A stretch of DNA of 26,290 nucleotides from contig DGYV01000025.1 in NCBI GenBank assembly GCA_002398485.1, positions 1 through 26,290 of the forward strand, in the 5' to 3' direction. Under the pieces are notes generated by a model. It saw only the letters and a program-made list of their open reading frames with translations. It made no database searches and had not been told where the DNA came from. The stretch comes from Peptococcaceae bacterium UBA4997. Lineage in GTDB: Bacteria > Bacillota > Dehalobacteriia > UBA4068 > UBA4997. This document shows, one piece after another, positions 1 to 7,754 of the stretch. Each line of letters begins with the position of its first letter. The stretch's first letter is position 1. Made by a program: the position numbers and the translations under genes.

Positions 1-375
1 TTGCGTAAGGTGGACCCAACTTTGGTTGTTAAAATACATCCTTTGGGCAGGGCGGATAAAAACGATGCTCTTACCGATATTTTCCGTTCCGAATTAGTGC
101 TCGTGGGTTCTCCTACTGTGAACAGAGGGGTGCTTTCAACTATTGCTTCTATTCTTTCTCAAATACATGAGCTTGGCTTCAAGGGTAAAAAAGCGGCTGC
201 TTTTGGTACTTATGGCTGGAGTGGTGAAAGTGTAAAACACATTAACGAGGAACTTGCCAAAGCAGGGCTGGAGTTGGTTCATGAAGGCTATCGTACTATG
301 TGGGATCCTGATGCGGAAAGTCTTGCCGCTGCCGAGAAAATGGGTATGGATTTAGCTGAAAAACTAAAAAAATAA
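1..375 (+). CDS. FprA-type flavodiiron protein, C-terminal flavodoxin part (5' truncated)
   Basis: Only the last 124 codons are in the window; the gene enters from the left edge, so the TTG at base 1 is not a real start. The visible part matches the flavodoxin-like FMN domain that ends A-type flavoproteins (FprA, rubredoxin:oxygen oxidoreductase): a VLVGSPTVNRG loop near residue 35, an AAFGTYGWSGE loop near residue 66 that would cradle FMN, and a closing amphipathic helix. Family members are about 400 aa, with an N-terminal metallo-beta-lactamase-like di-iron domain that would lie upstream. Known members reduce O2 or NO in the cytoplasm of anaerobes, taking electrons from rubredoxin or F420H2. 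That role here is inferred from the C-terminal domain only. A hairpin at 402-424 ends the gene. Confidence 0.82.
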   Translation: MRKVDPTLVVKIHPLGRADKNDALTDIFRSELVLVGSPTVNRGVLSTIASILSQIHELGFKGKKAAAFGTYGWSGESVKHINEELAKAGLELVHEGYRTMWDPDAESLAAAEKMGMDLAEKLKK

Positions 376-401
376 AAAATAAATAGTTTTATATATTATG
401 C

Positions 402-424
402 GAAGCCGCCTCAATGGCGGCTTC
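402..424 (+). terminator. Hairpin terminator of the FprA-like gene
   Basis: A perfect 9-bp stem (GAAGCCGCC / GGCGGCTTC) with a 5-nt TCAAT loop starts 27 bases after the stop codon and is followed by a T-rich stretch (ATTTGTGTTTT). The T tract is interrupted, so efficiency is uncertain. Confidence 0.75.
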
Positions 425-546
425 ATTTGTGTTTTAAGAATATATCAATTAGTGAGTTAGGGGGTAATTATGTAAAAGAAAAAGGAAATATTCAAAAATA
501 AACGAAATATTTATGATAAGCTATTTAATAAGAGGTGTTGTAAAAA

Positions 547-1509
547 ATGCGAGCAGACTGGGAAAATACGGAAAGGCTGATTCTGGTGCCGCAGGCTTGC
601 TACAGTATAAACAGCCGCGGCAGGATAAGAAAGGAAGAAAACTGTCCTTTACGTACCTGTTTTCAACGGGATAGAGACAGAATAATCCACAGCAAAGCCT
701 TTCGCAGGCTTAAACAAAAAACCCAGGTTTTTATAGCGCCGGAGGGCGATCATTACCGTACCAGGCTTTCCCATACTTTGGAGGTTATGCAAATTTCCCG
801 TACTATTGCCAGGGCGTTAAAGTTGAATGAGGATCTTACCGAAGCTATTGCTTTAGGGCACGATTTGGGCCATACTCCTTTCGGGCATGGCGGTGAACGT
901 TCTTTGGCAGCGGTAGTGGGTAATTTTCATCATAATGAGCAAAGCCTTAGGGTAGTTGATTATTTGGAGGAAAACGGCAAAGGGCTCAACCTTACTTTTG
1001 AGGTTCGCGATGGCATTTTAAAGCACAGCGGTGATAATAAGCCGCAAACCTTGGAAGGAGCGGTGGTTAAAATTGCTGATAGGATAGCCTATGTGAACCA
1101 TGATATAGATGATGCTATAAGAGCAGGTATTTTAACTGAAGATGATCTGCCAAAGGGTTTGGTTGACATACTTGGCGGCGGCAATGCTCAGCGTATTAAT
1201 ACTATGGTATTGGATACGGTAAAAAATTCGGAAGATTTGGCCGAAATAAGGATGTCTGTCCCTGTGGGAAGGGCCATGAATGATCTGCGTGAGTTTTTGT
1301 TTGAGAAAGTATATAGGCGCAAACAAGCGCAAGAAGAAGAAGCAAAAGTAAAAATAATCATTACCAAACTTTATGGTTATTACTTGGAAAACACTAATGA
1401 ACTGCCTGCTTTTATGCTGGATTTGGATAACGGCGAAATGGCTGTTACCGATTATATAGCAGGCATGACAGATAGCTTTGCGCTTGAACAATATGTAAAA
1501 ATCAAATAA
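547..1509 (+). CDS. dgt: dGTPase-like HD-domain nucleotide triphosphohydrolase
   Basis: A 320-aa HD-superfamily phosphohydrolase of the deoxyguanosinetriphosphate triphosphohydrolase-like group (short form). The family removes triphosphate from dNTPs and helps balance dNTP pools. Visible metal ligands are His76 (RLSHTLEV), His105-Asp106 (GHDLGHTPFGH) and Asp178 (KIADRIAYVNHD). The N-terminal RDRIIHSKAFRRLKQKTQVF block is typical of the family. The ATG at 547 follows a GAGGTG Shine-Dalgarno by about 8 bases. Position just upstream of dnaG and rpoD fits a replication and nucleotide role and is common in Bacillota. True substrate preference among dNTPs cannot be read from the sequence. Confidence 0.9.
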   Translation: MRADWENTERLILVPQACYSINSRGRIRKEENCPLRTCFQRDRDRIIHSKAFRRLKQKTQVFIAPEGDHYRTRLSHTLEVMQISRTIARALKLNEDLTEAIALGHDLGHTPFGHGGERSLAAVVGNFHHNEQSLRVVDYLEENGKGLNLTFEVRDGILKHSGDNKPQTLEGAVVKIADRIAYVNHDIDDAIRAGILTEDDLPKGLVDILGGGNAQRINTMVLDTVKNSEDLAEIRMSVPVGRAMNDLREFLFEKVYRRKQAQEEEAKVKIIITKLYGYYLENTNELPAFMLDLDNGEMAVTDYIAGMTDSFALEQYVKIK

Positions 1510-1521
1510 AACACAAAAAAT

Positions 1522-1591
1522 AAGGGACTTGAGTCTCTTCGCCGGTCAAGCTATCTTGTCATTGACTTTAACAAGCAGGACTCAATCCCTT
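1522..1591 (+). repeat. Long-armed imperfect inverted repeat downstream of dgt
   Basis: AAGGGACTTGAGTC (1522-1535) pairs with GACTCAATCCCTT (1579-1591), leaving one bulged C. The 43-nt interval holds a smaller CTTGT/ACAAG pairing. A TTGTTTG run follows the right arm, so it may end the dgt transcript, but the size and inner pairing also suit a structured leader or small RNA. The rest of the 1510-1817 intergenic stretch is A/T-rich; a weak TTGACA at 1686-1691 with a poor TAAAAA 16 bases on is the only promoter-like element I see before dnaG. Confidence 0.5.
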
Positions 1592-1817
1592 GTTTGTAGT
1601 ATTACCGAAGAATCTTTTATTATACCTGTATATTTTGCCAATCTTTGGGAAAAATAGGCTTATTCTGCGTAATTCCAAAATTTTTTTGACAAGATAGAAA
1701 TGAGAGCTAAAAAAGAGGTAAAATGTATATTTTGGCGAATATGTATATAATATTAGGTTATAATTATTCAAACTACTGCTTAAATGGTTTTGGAACTAAG
1801 GGATAGGAGTGTGGGCC

Positions 1818-3626
1818 TTGGCAAATTTTATACCGCCAGAGCTTATTGAAGAAATTAACCAACGTACGGATATTCTTGAATTGGTAAGCCAATATGTAGT
1901 TTTAAAAAAGCAAGGCCGTAATTTTGTTGGTTTGTGTCCCTTTCATAACGAGGACACCGCTTCTTTCAGTGTTTCGCCCGATAAGCAGATTTTTTACTGT
2001 TTTGGCTGCAATAAAGGTGGTAATGCCATCAATTTTTTAATGTCGATAGAGGGTTTGAGTTTCCCGGAGGCTGTGGAAAAGCTGGCAAATAAAGTTGGCA
2101 TAGAAATTCCCAAGCAAAAACTTTCCGCAAGTGAAAGAGCTCGCTTAGAATTAAAACAAGCGCTTTACAGCATCCATACTATAAGCAGTGACTTTTTTCA
2201 GGAAGCATTGTATGGTTCGGCAGGGAAAAAAGCTTTGCTATATCTTAATAAACGCGGTGTAAATAAAGAATTGGCTAAAAAGTTTTGTTTGGGCTATGCT
2301 CTCGATTCATGGGATGCTTTATTGAACCATTTATTGCAAAAAGGTTTTAGTCATCAACAAATTGAAATGGCAGGCTTAAGTGGCAGAACTGATAAGGGAA
2401 GCGAAACTCGTTTTTACGATAAATTTAGGGATAGAATAATTTTTCCTATTCATGATTACCGTGGGCAGGTAATTGCTTTTGGTGGTCGAATTATGGGAGA
2501 TGGCCAGCCTAAATATTTGAATTCTCCTGAAACACCTATTTTTCATAAATCCAATAATTTATATGGTATTTATGTAGCCGGAACTGAGATACGCAATGCT
2601 GATGAGGCGGTGCTGATGGAAGGCTATATGGATGTTATAGCGGCGCATCAATACGGTGTTTCGAATGCTGTAGCGTCATTGGGTACAGCTTTTACTATTG
2701 AGCATGGGCGACTTTTAAAACGCTATACAACCAAAGTGATTTTGGCTTATGATGGTGATAACGCAGGTATTAATGCTACCTTAAAGGGTTTAGAGATTTT
2801 GAATGAACAAGGTTTTATGGTACGGATATTGCCTTTCCCTTCAGGCCAGGATCCTGATGATTTTTTGCGCAGTAAGGGCAAAGAGGGTTGGGATGAATTG
2901 ATCCGTAATAAGGCATTGGGTCTTTTGGAATATAAAATGGAACACACCTTGAGCAAGTATGATATTCTTACAGTTTCTGGTAAGGGTAGTGCTGTACAGG
3001 AACTTTTACCTGATATTATCAGGTGTAAAAATCAGGTGGAGAGGGATACTTTTATTAACCTTCTGGCTAAACGCCTTGGTACGAATGCCAACGCAATTTA
3101 TGCTGATTTGAATAAAAAAGGCCTACGTAAGCCTATAGAATATGTGAAAAACACTATTCCGAAAGCAAAAGCTCGTCCTGTAATAATCTATAAAAATTTG
3201 GAAATAACCGAACGTAATCGCATAGAATTACTGTTGTGTATGCTTTCGAACAAAGAAATTTTTAATAAAGTTGAAAAGGAAATTGGTTTTAATTTTTTAG
3301 AACGACAATCTTTGCAGGAATTATTGCTTTTGGTACAGAAAATAAAACAAGAATATAATTGGCAGCCCGCTAGTTTGTTTTCCTATTTGGAAGAAGGCGA
3401 AACCAAACAAATGCTGTTGATAATGCTTAATCTTAATATTGAATCTTGTGTTATGCCTGCTCTTTCAGAGGGCTATATTCAGGCTCTTAAAATTGAAAAA
3501 GCACAAAAAGAGCTTAACGAATTGGAAAATAGGCTTACAGATGCCAAAACAGGAGAAACCAGTAAAGAAATATTAAGTAAAATAGCTATTTTGCAGCAAA
3601 CTATACGTAAATTAAGGCAAAAATGA
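1818..3626 (+). CDS. dnaG: DNA primase
   Basis: About 602 aa, normal for bacterial DnaG, which makes RNA primers for lagging-strand replication at the fork with DnaB helicase. Order of domains: N-terminal CHC2 zinc-binding domain (CPFH near residue 38, then CFGC about 20 residues on), the RNA polymerase/Toprim core (EGYMDVIA near 270, AYDGDNAG near 315, DPDDFL near 350 carrying the acidic metal ligands), and a helical C-terminal part for helicase binding. I chose TTG at 1818 because AGGAG at 1805-1809 sits 8 bases before it; a GTG at 1809 would overlap the Shine-Dalgarno. rpoD follows within about 50 bases, the usual dnaG-rpoD macromolecular synthesis pair. Confidence 0.95.
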   Translation: MANFIPPELIEEINQRTDILELVSQYVVLKKQGRNFVGLCPFHNEDTASFSVSPDKQIFYCFGCNKGGNAINFLMSIEGLSFPEAVEKLANKVGIEIPKQKLSASERARLELKQALYSIHTISSDFFQEALYGSAGKKALLYLNKRGVNKELAKKFCLGYALDSWDALLNHLLQKGFSHQQIEMAGLSGRTDKGSETRFYDKFRDRIIFPIHDYRGQVIAFGGRIMGDGQPKYLNSPETPIFHKSNNLYGIYVAGTEIRNADEAVLMEGYMDVIAAHQYGVSNAVASLGTAFTIEHGRLLKRYTTKVILAYDGDNAGINATLKGLEILNEQGFMVRILPFPSGQDPDDFLRSKGKEGWDELIRNKALGLLEYKMEHTLSKYDILTVSGKGSAVQELLPDIIRCKNQVERDTFINLLAKRLGTNANAIYADLNKKGLRKPIEYVKNTIPKAKARPVIIYKNLEITERNRIELLLCMLSNKEIFNKVEKEIGFNFLERQSLQELLLLVQKIKQEYNWQPASLFSYLEEGETKQMLLIMLNLNIESCVMPALSEGYIQALKIEKAQKELNELENRLTDAKTGETSKEILSKIAILQQTIRKLRQK

Positions 3627-3675
3627 TTTTGGATTCTGTTTTCATGTTTTGAGGTTAGGGAAGAGAGGGAGCTTT

Positions 3676-4794
3676 GTGAAGGCTGAAGAAAACAATAACC
3701 AGTTACAAAATGACATGCTTAAAAAAATGCTGGATTATGGTAAGCAAAAGCATAGTCTTACTTATGCTGAGGTTTTGGAGCTTTTTGGTGACCATGAGCT
3801 TAGTGTGGAACAAATAGAGGAAATTTATGAGCAATTGGCTCAGGCAGGTATAGAAATTGTTCCTTGTGATGATTTGGATGAAGTACCCACTCCCGATCCT
3901 AATGATGAAGATCTTACCACCGAAGCGGAGCCTGTAGAAATAGACTTAACAGTGCCTGAAGGTGTAGCTATTGATGACCCTGTTCGTATGTATTTAAAAG
4001 AAATAGGCAGAGTGCCTCTTTTAACTGCTGAAGAAGAGGTTGAATTAGCCATGCGTATGGAAGAGGGCGATGAAGCTGCCAAACGTCGTTTGGCAGAAGC
4101 TAACCTGCGTTTGGTAGTAAGTATTGCCAAGCGTTATGTTGGCCGTGGCATGCTGTTTTTGGATTTGATCCAGGAAGGTAATCTTGGCCTTATTAAGGCT
4201 GTTGAAAAGTTTGATTATCGTAAAGGTTATAAATTCAGTACTTATGCTACATGGTGGATTAGGCAGGCTATTACACGTGCTATTGCTGACCAGGCCCGCA
4301 CTATTCGTATTCCTGTACACATGGTTGAAACCATAAATAAATTGAACCGTATTCATCGCCAGCTTATTCAAGAACTGGGGCGTGATCCTTTGCCGGAGGA
4401 AATAGCCAAGGAAATGCAAATCCCTGTAGATAGAGTAAGAGAAATTTCCAAAATCTCTCAAGAGCCGGTATCCCTTGAAACTCCTATTGGTGAGGAAGAA
4501 GACAGCCATCTGGGAGATTTTATTGAGGATGAGGATGCTTTAGCTCCTGCCGAGGCGGCTTCGTTTTTCCTGCTTAGGGAGCAGCTTGATGATGTTTTAG
4601 GCACTCTTACTGCCAGGGAGAAAAAGGTATTACAATTACGTTTTGGTTTGGAGGATGGCAGAAGCAGGACTTTGGAAGAAGTTGGTCATGTTTTTGGCGT
4701 AACACGTGAACGTATACGTCAAATTGAAGCAAAAGCCCTGCGTAAATTGCGTCATCCCAGCCGCAGTAAAAAGCTTAAAGATTATTTAGATTAA
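3676..4794 (+). CDS. rpoD: RNA polymerase primary sigma factor (sigma A / RpoD)
   Basis: About 372 aa, the size of Bacillota SigA. It recruits RNA polymerase to housekeeping -10/-35 promoters. Seen in order: region 1.1-like acidic N-terminus, region 1.2 ([17 protein letters not shown]), region 2 with the conserved [23 protein letters not shown] and [17 protein letters not shown] blocks that melt and read the -10 element, region 3, and region 4.2 with the helix-turn-helix [19 protein letters not shown] that reads the -35. The GTG at 3676 is preferred because AGAGAGGGA lies just before it; an in-frame TTG at 3649 lacks such a site. It is co-oriented with dnaG. Confidence 0.96.
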   Translation: MKAEENNNQLQNDMLKKMLDYGKQKHSLTYAEVLELFGDHELSVEQIEEIYEQLAQAGIEIVPCDDLDEVPTPDPNDEDLTTEAEPVEIDLTVPEGVAIDDPVRMYLKEIGRVPLLTAEEEVELAMRMEEGDEAAKRRLAEANLRLVVSIAKRYVGRGMLFLDLIQEGNLGLIKAVEKFDYRKGYKFSTYATWWIRQAITRAIADQARTIRIPVHMVETINKLNRIHRQLIQELGRDPLPEEIAKEMQIPVDRVREISKISQEPVSLETPIGEEEDSHLGDFIEDEDALAPAEAASFFLLREQLDDVLGTLTAREKKVLQLRFGLEDGRSRTLEEVGHVFGVTRERIRQIEAKALRKLRHPSRSKKLKDYLD

Positions 4795-4893
4795 TTACTT
4801 GTAAAGGCGTCTTATTGGGAGTAAAATAAAGCAAAACGAGGTATTATGGTTGTGGGAACCGAACAAACCCGTAATATTGCTGGATTTTGCTAT

Positions 4894-4923
4894 TTGACCC
4901 TTTGGCTTATATTGCTATATAAT
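4894..4923 (+). promoter_or_regulatory. Sigma-A promoter of the tRNA operon
   Basis: TTGACC (4894-4899) and TATAAT (4918-4923) are 18 bases apart. Transcription would start near 4930, about 20 bases before the first tRNA. The stretch 4795-4893 between rpoD and this promoter shows no gene and no clear terminator. Confidence 0.7.
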
Positions 4924-4949
4924 AATCGACGTGGCCTTTGTATTATTAT

Positions 4950-5024
4950 TCCCTGATAGCTCAACGGTAGAGCATTCGGCTGTTAACCGAAGGGTTGTTG
5001 GTTCGAATCCAACTTGGGGAGCCA
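4950..5024 (+). tRNA. tRNA-Asn (GTT), copy 1, CCA encoded
   Basis: A full cloverleaf can be drawn: acceptor TCCCTGA/TTGGGGA with G-T wobbles, short D arm, anticodon stem TTCGG/CCGAA with loop CTGTTAA (anticodon GTT at 4982-4984), T arm with GGTTCGAATCC, discriminator G at 5021 and an encoded CCA. Confidence 0.96.
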
Positions 5025-5107
5025 AGTTTATCCTAACTTGCTTAAATGATAAAGTATTTTTTCTTGTTTTAGCAAGCTTTTATATACGTTTTGGTTTTGC
5101 GTATCAT

Positions 5108-5182
5108 TCCCTGATAGCTCAACGGTAGAGCATTCGGCTGTTAACCGAAGGGTTGTTGGTTCGAATCCAACTCGGGGAGCCA
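5108..5182 (+). tRNA. tRNA-Asn (GTT), copy 2, CCA encoded
   Basis: Identical to copy 1 except for one T-to-C change in the 3' acceptor strand (AACTCGGGGA instead of AACTTGGGGA), which turns a G-T wobble into a G-C pair. The fold is kept, so it is expected to work. The 83-base spacer before it is AT-rich and has no clear promoter. Confidence 0.96.
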
Positions 5183-5240
5183 GGATAATCCAGCCATCCA
5201 CAGATGGCTTTCTGTATACAATATAGATATTATTTACCGT

Positions 5241-5315
5241 TCCCTGATAGCTCAACGGTAGAGCATTCGGCTGTTAACCGAAGGGTTGTTGGTTCGAATC
5301 CAACTTGGGGAGCCA
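5241..5315 (+). tRNA. tRNA-Asn (GTT), copy 3, CCA encoded
   Basis: Same sequence as copy 1 over all 75 bases. Only three bases separate its CCA from the next tRNA, so the two must be cut from a shared precursor. Confidence 0.96.
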
Positions 5316-5318
5316 TTT

Positions 5319-5393
5319 GGGCCTATAGCTCAGCGGTAGAGCCACCGGCTCATAACCGGTCGGTCCCTGGTTCGATCCCAGGTGGGCCCACCA
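5319..5393 (+). tRNA. tRNA with CAT anticodon (elongator Met or Ile2), CCA encoded
   Basis: Acceptor GGGCCTA/TGGGCCC, anticodon stem ACCGG/CCGGT with loop CTCATAA, T arm with GGTTCGATCCC, and CCA at 5391-5393. The first base pair is G-C and the anticodon stem lacks three consecutive G-C pairs, so it is not initiator tRNA. A CAT anticodon can serve elongator Met or, after lysidine modification by TilS, Ile (AUA); I cannot decide between them by eye. Confidence 0.92.
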
Positions 5394-5439
5394 CACAAAA
5401 AACCCTGCTATCTTACAAGATAGCAGGGTTTTTTGTGTG
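5392..5439 (+). terminator. Strong terminator of the tRNA operon, overlapping the CCA end
   Basis: A near-perfect inverted repeat: 5392-5413 pairs with 5418-5439 around a 4-nt loop, with CCCTGCTATCT/AGATAGCAGGG as core, six A on the left and six T on the right. The outer left arm begins inside the tRNA CCA, so the hairpin and the mature 3' end share bases. The A/T symmetry would let it work on either strand. Confidence 0.85.
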
Positions 5440-5601
5440 ATTATTTTTAAAATAATTCAGAAGACATATGGGACTATTTTAATACAGGTTTGAAAATATC
5501 CCTTAAAAAGTGATTTAGCATTCCTGACAAAGAGCATGCTATACCCATGGTCAGGTTATAAATAAACCGCAATAGGGTAATAATAATTCTGAGGTGATAT
5601 T

Positions 5602-5787
5602 ATGACCAAACAAGGAATTAAGCGTTCTGAAATAAGGCAGGAAGTGAAAAACCTTAAAAACCCTGTGCCTAAGTTGCAAGCTAAGGCTAATCATAAGCAA
5701 AAAATAAATTCTCCCACCCTAACTGATAATACTCGAGTGGTTTTCTCAGAGGAAATCAATAGGGATAGTAATTTGGATGATGGATAA
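5602..5787 (+). CDS. Small orphan protein, 61 aa
   Basis: I do not recognise this protein. It is short, basic in its first two thirds (many Lys/Arg, e.g. KRSEIRQEVKNLKN) and acidic at the end (EEINRDSNLDDG), with no membrane segment, signal peptide or cysteine. It looks largely disordered. The main argument for a real gene is a near-perfect Shine-Dalgarno GAGGTGAT at 5591-5598 spaced 3 bases from ATG. It stands alone between the tRNA terminator and a minus-strand phospholipase gene. The 162 bases before it hold a CCTGAC...GTCAGG inverted repeat (about 5523-5555) of unknown meaning. Confidence 0.5.
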   Translation: MTKQGIKRSEIRQEVKNLKNPVPKLQAKANHKQKINSPTLTDNTRVVFSEEINRDSNLDDG

Positions 5788-5869
5788 AGCTAAGTGTGTT
5801 TATGTGAAAATAATTTGCTTTAGTTTCAATACATCCAATAATACATCCGCTGCCATTTCATCTGCTGTT

Positions 5870-5892
5870 TGTCTAACTTTTTGGGGTCAGAT
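5870..5892 (+). mobile_element. Possible solo end of an IS3-family element
   Basis: The string TGTCTAACTTTTTGGGGTCA resembles the terminal inverted repeats common in the IS150-type branch of IS3 elements. No transposase and no partner end is visible nearby, so at best it is a remnant. The match is from memory of the family pattern and not a search. The surrounding 5788-5972 shows no convincing gene. Confidence 0.25.
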
Positions 5893-5972
5893 CAAAAGCA
5901 GGTGCTTTTTATGTATTGATTATTTGATTAAATAGAACATAATTTAATCATAAATATAAACTTATTTATAGG

Positions 5973-7043
5973 TTATTTAAATTCAGGTTTTAGGGTTATG
6001 GATGCTTTTAGTTTTATTTCTTTTTGTTGGTTTTTAGGTTTTATGTGGTCTTGATAAACGATTTTTTTAACATAATCGTTCAATATGTTATCAAATTCGT
6101 TAACTAAGTTTGTTCCCATATCTATTAATTTTTTAATGTTTTCAGGGGAAGCATCATCCATTTTAGGTACATTATCTTGAAAAAGTTCTATTCTAAGGTA
6201 ATTTTCAGGTTTTTTTATGCTATTGAATATGGTTTTTAATTGATAATCTACAGTTTGTATATTGGCATCCATGATCATATCAAACATTGGTACTGCCCAA
6301 TTGCTAAGACCCCATTTAGAAATTTTTGAATACATATATGGTTTTTTACGAGAGATATTTCCAACAGATAAAATTTTTATATCTTTAATACTGCTGAAAT
6401 CGTCAAGCTTGAATGCTTCTATAAGTGCACACATGCATGGATTATTGGCAAAAATACCACCGTCGATTAGGGTATATACTTCATTGCAAAAAGATTGTAT
6501 TTGTACAGGGGGGAAATAGGTGGGTGCCGCTGTAGATGCTATAATGACATCTTTTAAAAAATAATTTTTGCAATTAGTTCTATTAGCGGATATTTTATTA
6601 AAAAAATTTGCCGCACTTAATTCCGGATCATAAGCAGTTATCAAACATGGTGCTAATAATTGGTTTACCTTAATATTGCCTAAATATTTATTTAACATTA
6701 GTTTTAGGTGCTTGTTTTTGTATTTGTTACCAAACAAGCCAAAGCAAGTATTGATTGGATAGAGTATTTTCTTTTGAAAAATGTATTGGCCATGTTTTAT
6801 ATATAAATTTACCACATCTTGAGCTGAATAAAGTGGTTTGTTGTTTTGGTTCGGTGCTAAGTAAAGGCCTGCCAAAATAGCGCCTGTGCTGGTGCCGGCA
6901 ACTAAGTGAAAATAATCTGTGATCCGAGCATACGGGTCTTTACTGTATTTTTGTAAAAGCTCTTCAACTTTGGCAATTATTATAGCGGAAATTATGCCTT
7001 TAATACCACCGCCATCTATAGATAAAATGTTGATGTTTGACAT
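5973..7043 (-). CDS. Patatin-like phospholipase
   Basis: 356 aa with the full patatin catalytic set: an oxyanion-hole glycine run IDGGGIKGI (residues 9-17), the GTSTGA nucleophile elbow with Ser51, and the catalytic Asp193 in LIDGGIFANNP. Patatin-like enzymes are lipid acyl hydrolases using a Ser-Asp dyad. No signal peptide or membrane segment is seen, so the protein is probably cytosolic. The C-terminal 120 residues are not recognised. The ATG at 7043 follows a run of five G that lies inside a hairpin (7049-7092). Patatin proteins occur as housekeeping lipases, secreted effectors or parts of defence modules such as CBASS; no nucleotide cyclase or other defence partner is next to it, so I would not assign defence. 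It is a single-gene unit, AT-rich compared with flanking genes. Confidence 0.88.
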   Translation of the reverse strand: MSNINILSIDGGGIKGIISAIIIAKVEELLQKYSKDPYARITDYFHLVAGTSTGAILAGLYLAPNQNNKPLYSAQDVVNLYIKHGQYIFQKKILYPINTCFGLFGNKYKNKHLKLMLNKYLGNIKVNQLLAPCLITAYDPELSAANFFNKISANRTNCKNYFLKDVIIASTAAPTYFPPVQIQSFCNEVYTLIDGGIFANNPCMCALIEAFKLDDFSSIKDIKILSVGNISRKKPYMYSKISKWGLSNWAVPMFDMIMDANIQTVDYQLKTIFNSIKKPENYLRIELFQDNVPKMDDASPENIKKLIDMGTNLVNEFDNILNDYVKKIVYQDHIKPKNQQKEIKLKASITLKPEFK

Positions 7044-7048
7044 TTATG

Positions 7049-7092
7049 CCCCCATTAATAGATATTGGTTCAATAATTCTTATTAATGGGGG
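7049..7092 (-). promoter_or_regulatory. Perfect 12-bp inverted repeat sequestering the patatin gene's ribosome binding site
   Basis: CCCCCATTAATA (7049-7060) and TATTAATGGGGG (7081-7092) are exact reverse complements with a 20-nt spacer. On the minus strand the promoter-distal arm contains the only G-rich Shine-Dalgarno candidate, 5 bases before the ATG at 7043. A fold would hide the site. Neither side has a T tract, so simple termination is less likely. Confidence 0.55.
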
Positions 7093-7190
7093 TTTGACAA
7101 TATTACCAATATAACTTGTTTACTTTTTAACTTATTTGCTTATCATAAAATGCATAACCAGATATATCTAAAGGTTTACAGGCTCTATAT

Positions 7191-7754
7191 TCAATTAAAA
7201 TTTTTCAGGAAGTATTCGTGTACTCTTAAATCTTCGGTCAATTCAGGGTGAAAAGCAGTAACCAGAATGTTTCTATGTTTGGCCGCTACAATATGTCCTT
7301 GAGTATGGGCTAATATATCTACATTCGGAGCAGCTCTGTTGATATAAGGTGCCCTGATGAAAGTCATCGGTACCAAACCTATATCGGCAAAGTGTTCATT
7401 TGTATTGAAGCTACCAAGCTGTCTACCGAAAGCATTGCGCTGTACTGATATATCTATGGCATCGAAATAAACATTGGCATCGTTTTCCATTTTTTTTGCC
7501 AATAAAATAAGGCCTGCACAAGTACCGAAAACAGGAGTGCCATTATCTATTAGGTATTTTAAGGGTTGCCAAAGCCCTGTTTCATGGAGCAATTTACCCA
7601 TTACCGTGCTTTCACCACCCGGCAGGATCAATCCTGTTATATCTTTGTTTGTCAGGTCTTCTTTTTTCCTAATTTCAAAATTGTCCGCACCCAGTTGATT
7701 AAGTGCGTGTATATGTTCTATGAAGCCGCCTTGCAATGCTAAAACGCCGATCAT
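7191..7754 (-). CDS. pdxT: Pyridoxal 5'-phosphate synthase, glutaminase subunit PdxT
   Basis: 187 aa, the normal length. It hydrolyses glutamine and channels ammonia to PdxS in the 12+12 PLP synthase complex. Seen: N-terminal GVLALQGGFIEH, the LPGGEST loop (residues 44-50), the nucleophile Cys79 in GTCAGLILLA, and the His169/Glu171 part of the triad in AFHPELTEDLRVHEYFL. Its ATG directly abuts the pdxS stop codon (TAA then ATG with no gap), so the two are translationally coupled and made in step. Confidence 0.97.
   Translation of the reverse strand: MIGVLALQGGFIEHIHALNQLGADNFEIRKKEDLTNKDITGLILPGGESTVMGKLLHETGLWQPLKYLIDNGTPVFGTCAGLILLAKKMENDANVYFDAIDISVQRNAFGRQLGSFNTNEHFADIGLVPMTFIRAPYINRAAPNVDILAHTQGHIVAAKHRNILVTAFHPELTEDLRVHEYFLKNFN

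Noticed and set aside
4045..4509. 154-codon minus-strand frame inside rpoD
   Set aside because: Lies wholly opposite highly conserved sigma regions 2-3; it is a by-product of the coding strand's codon use.
4931..5440. Reading frames across the tRNA genes that repeat a DSSTVEHSAVNRRVVGSNPTWGA-like peptide
   Set aside because: These are translations of tRNA-Asn genes, a well-known annotation artefact; the cloverleaf explains the sequence.
5780..5935. 51-codon plus-strand frame starting in the tail of the 61-aa gene
   Set aside because: No ribosome site at a sensible distance, Cys/Phe-rich random composition, and it crosses the IS-like end.
5973..7043. Patatin gene as part of a CBASS-like defence system
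   Set aside because: No cyclic-nucleotide synthase, sensor or accessory gene flanks it; neighbours are an orphan small gene and pdxT.
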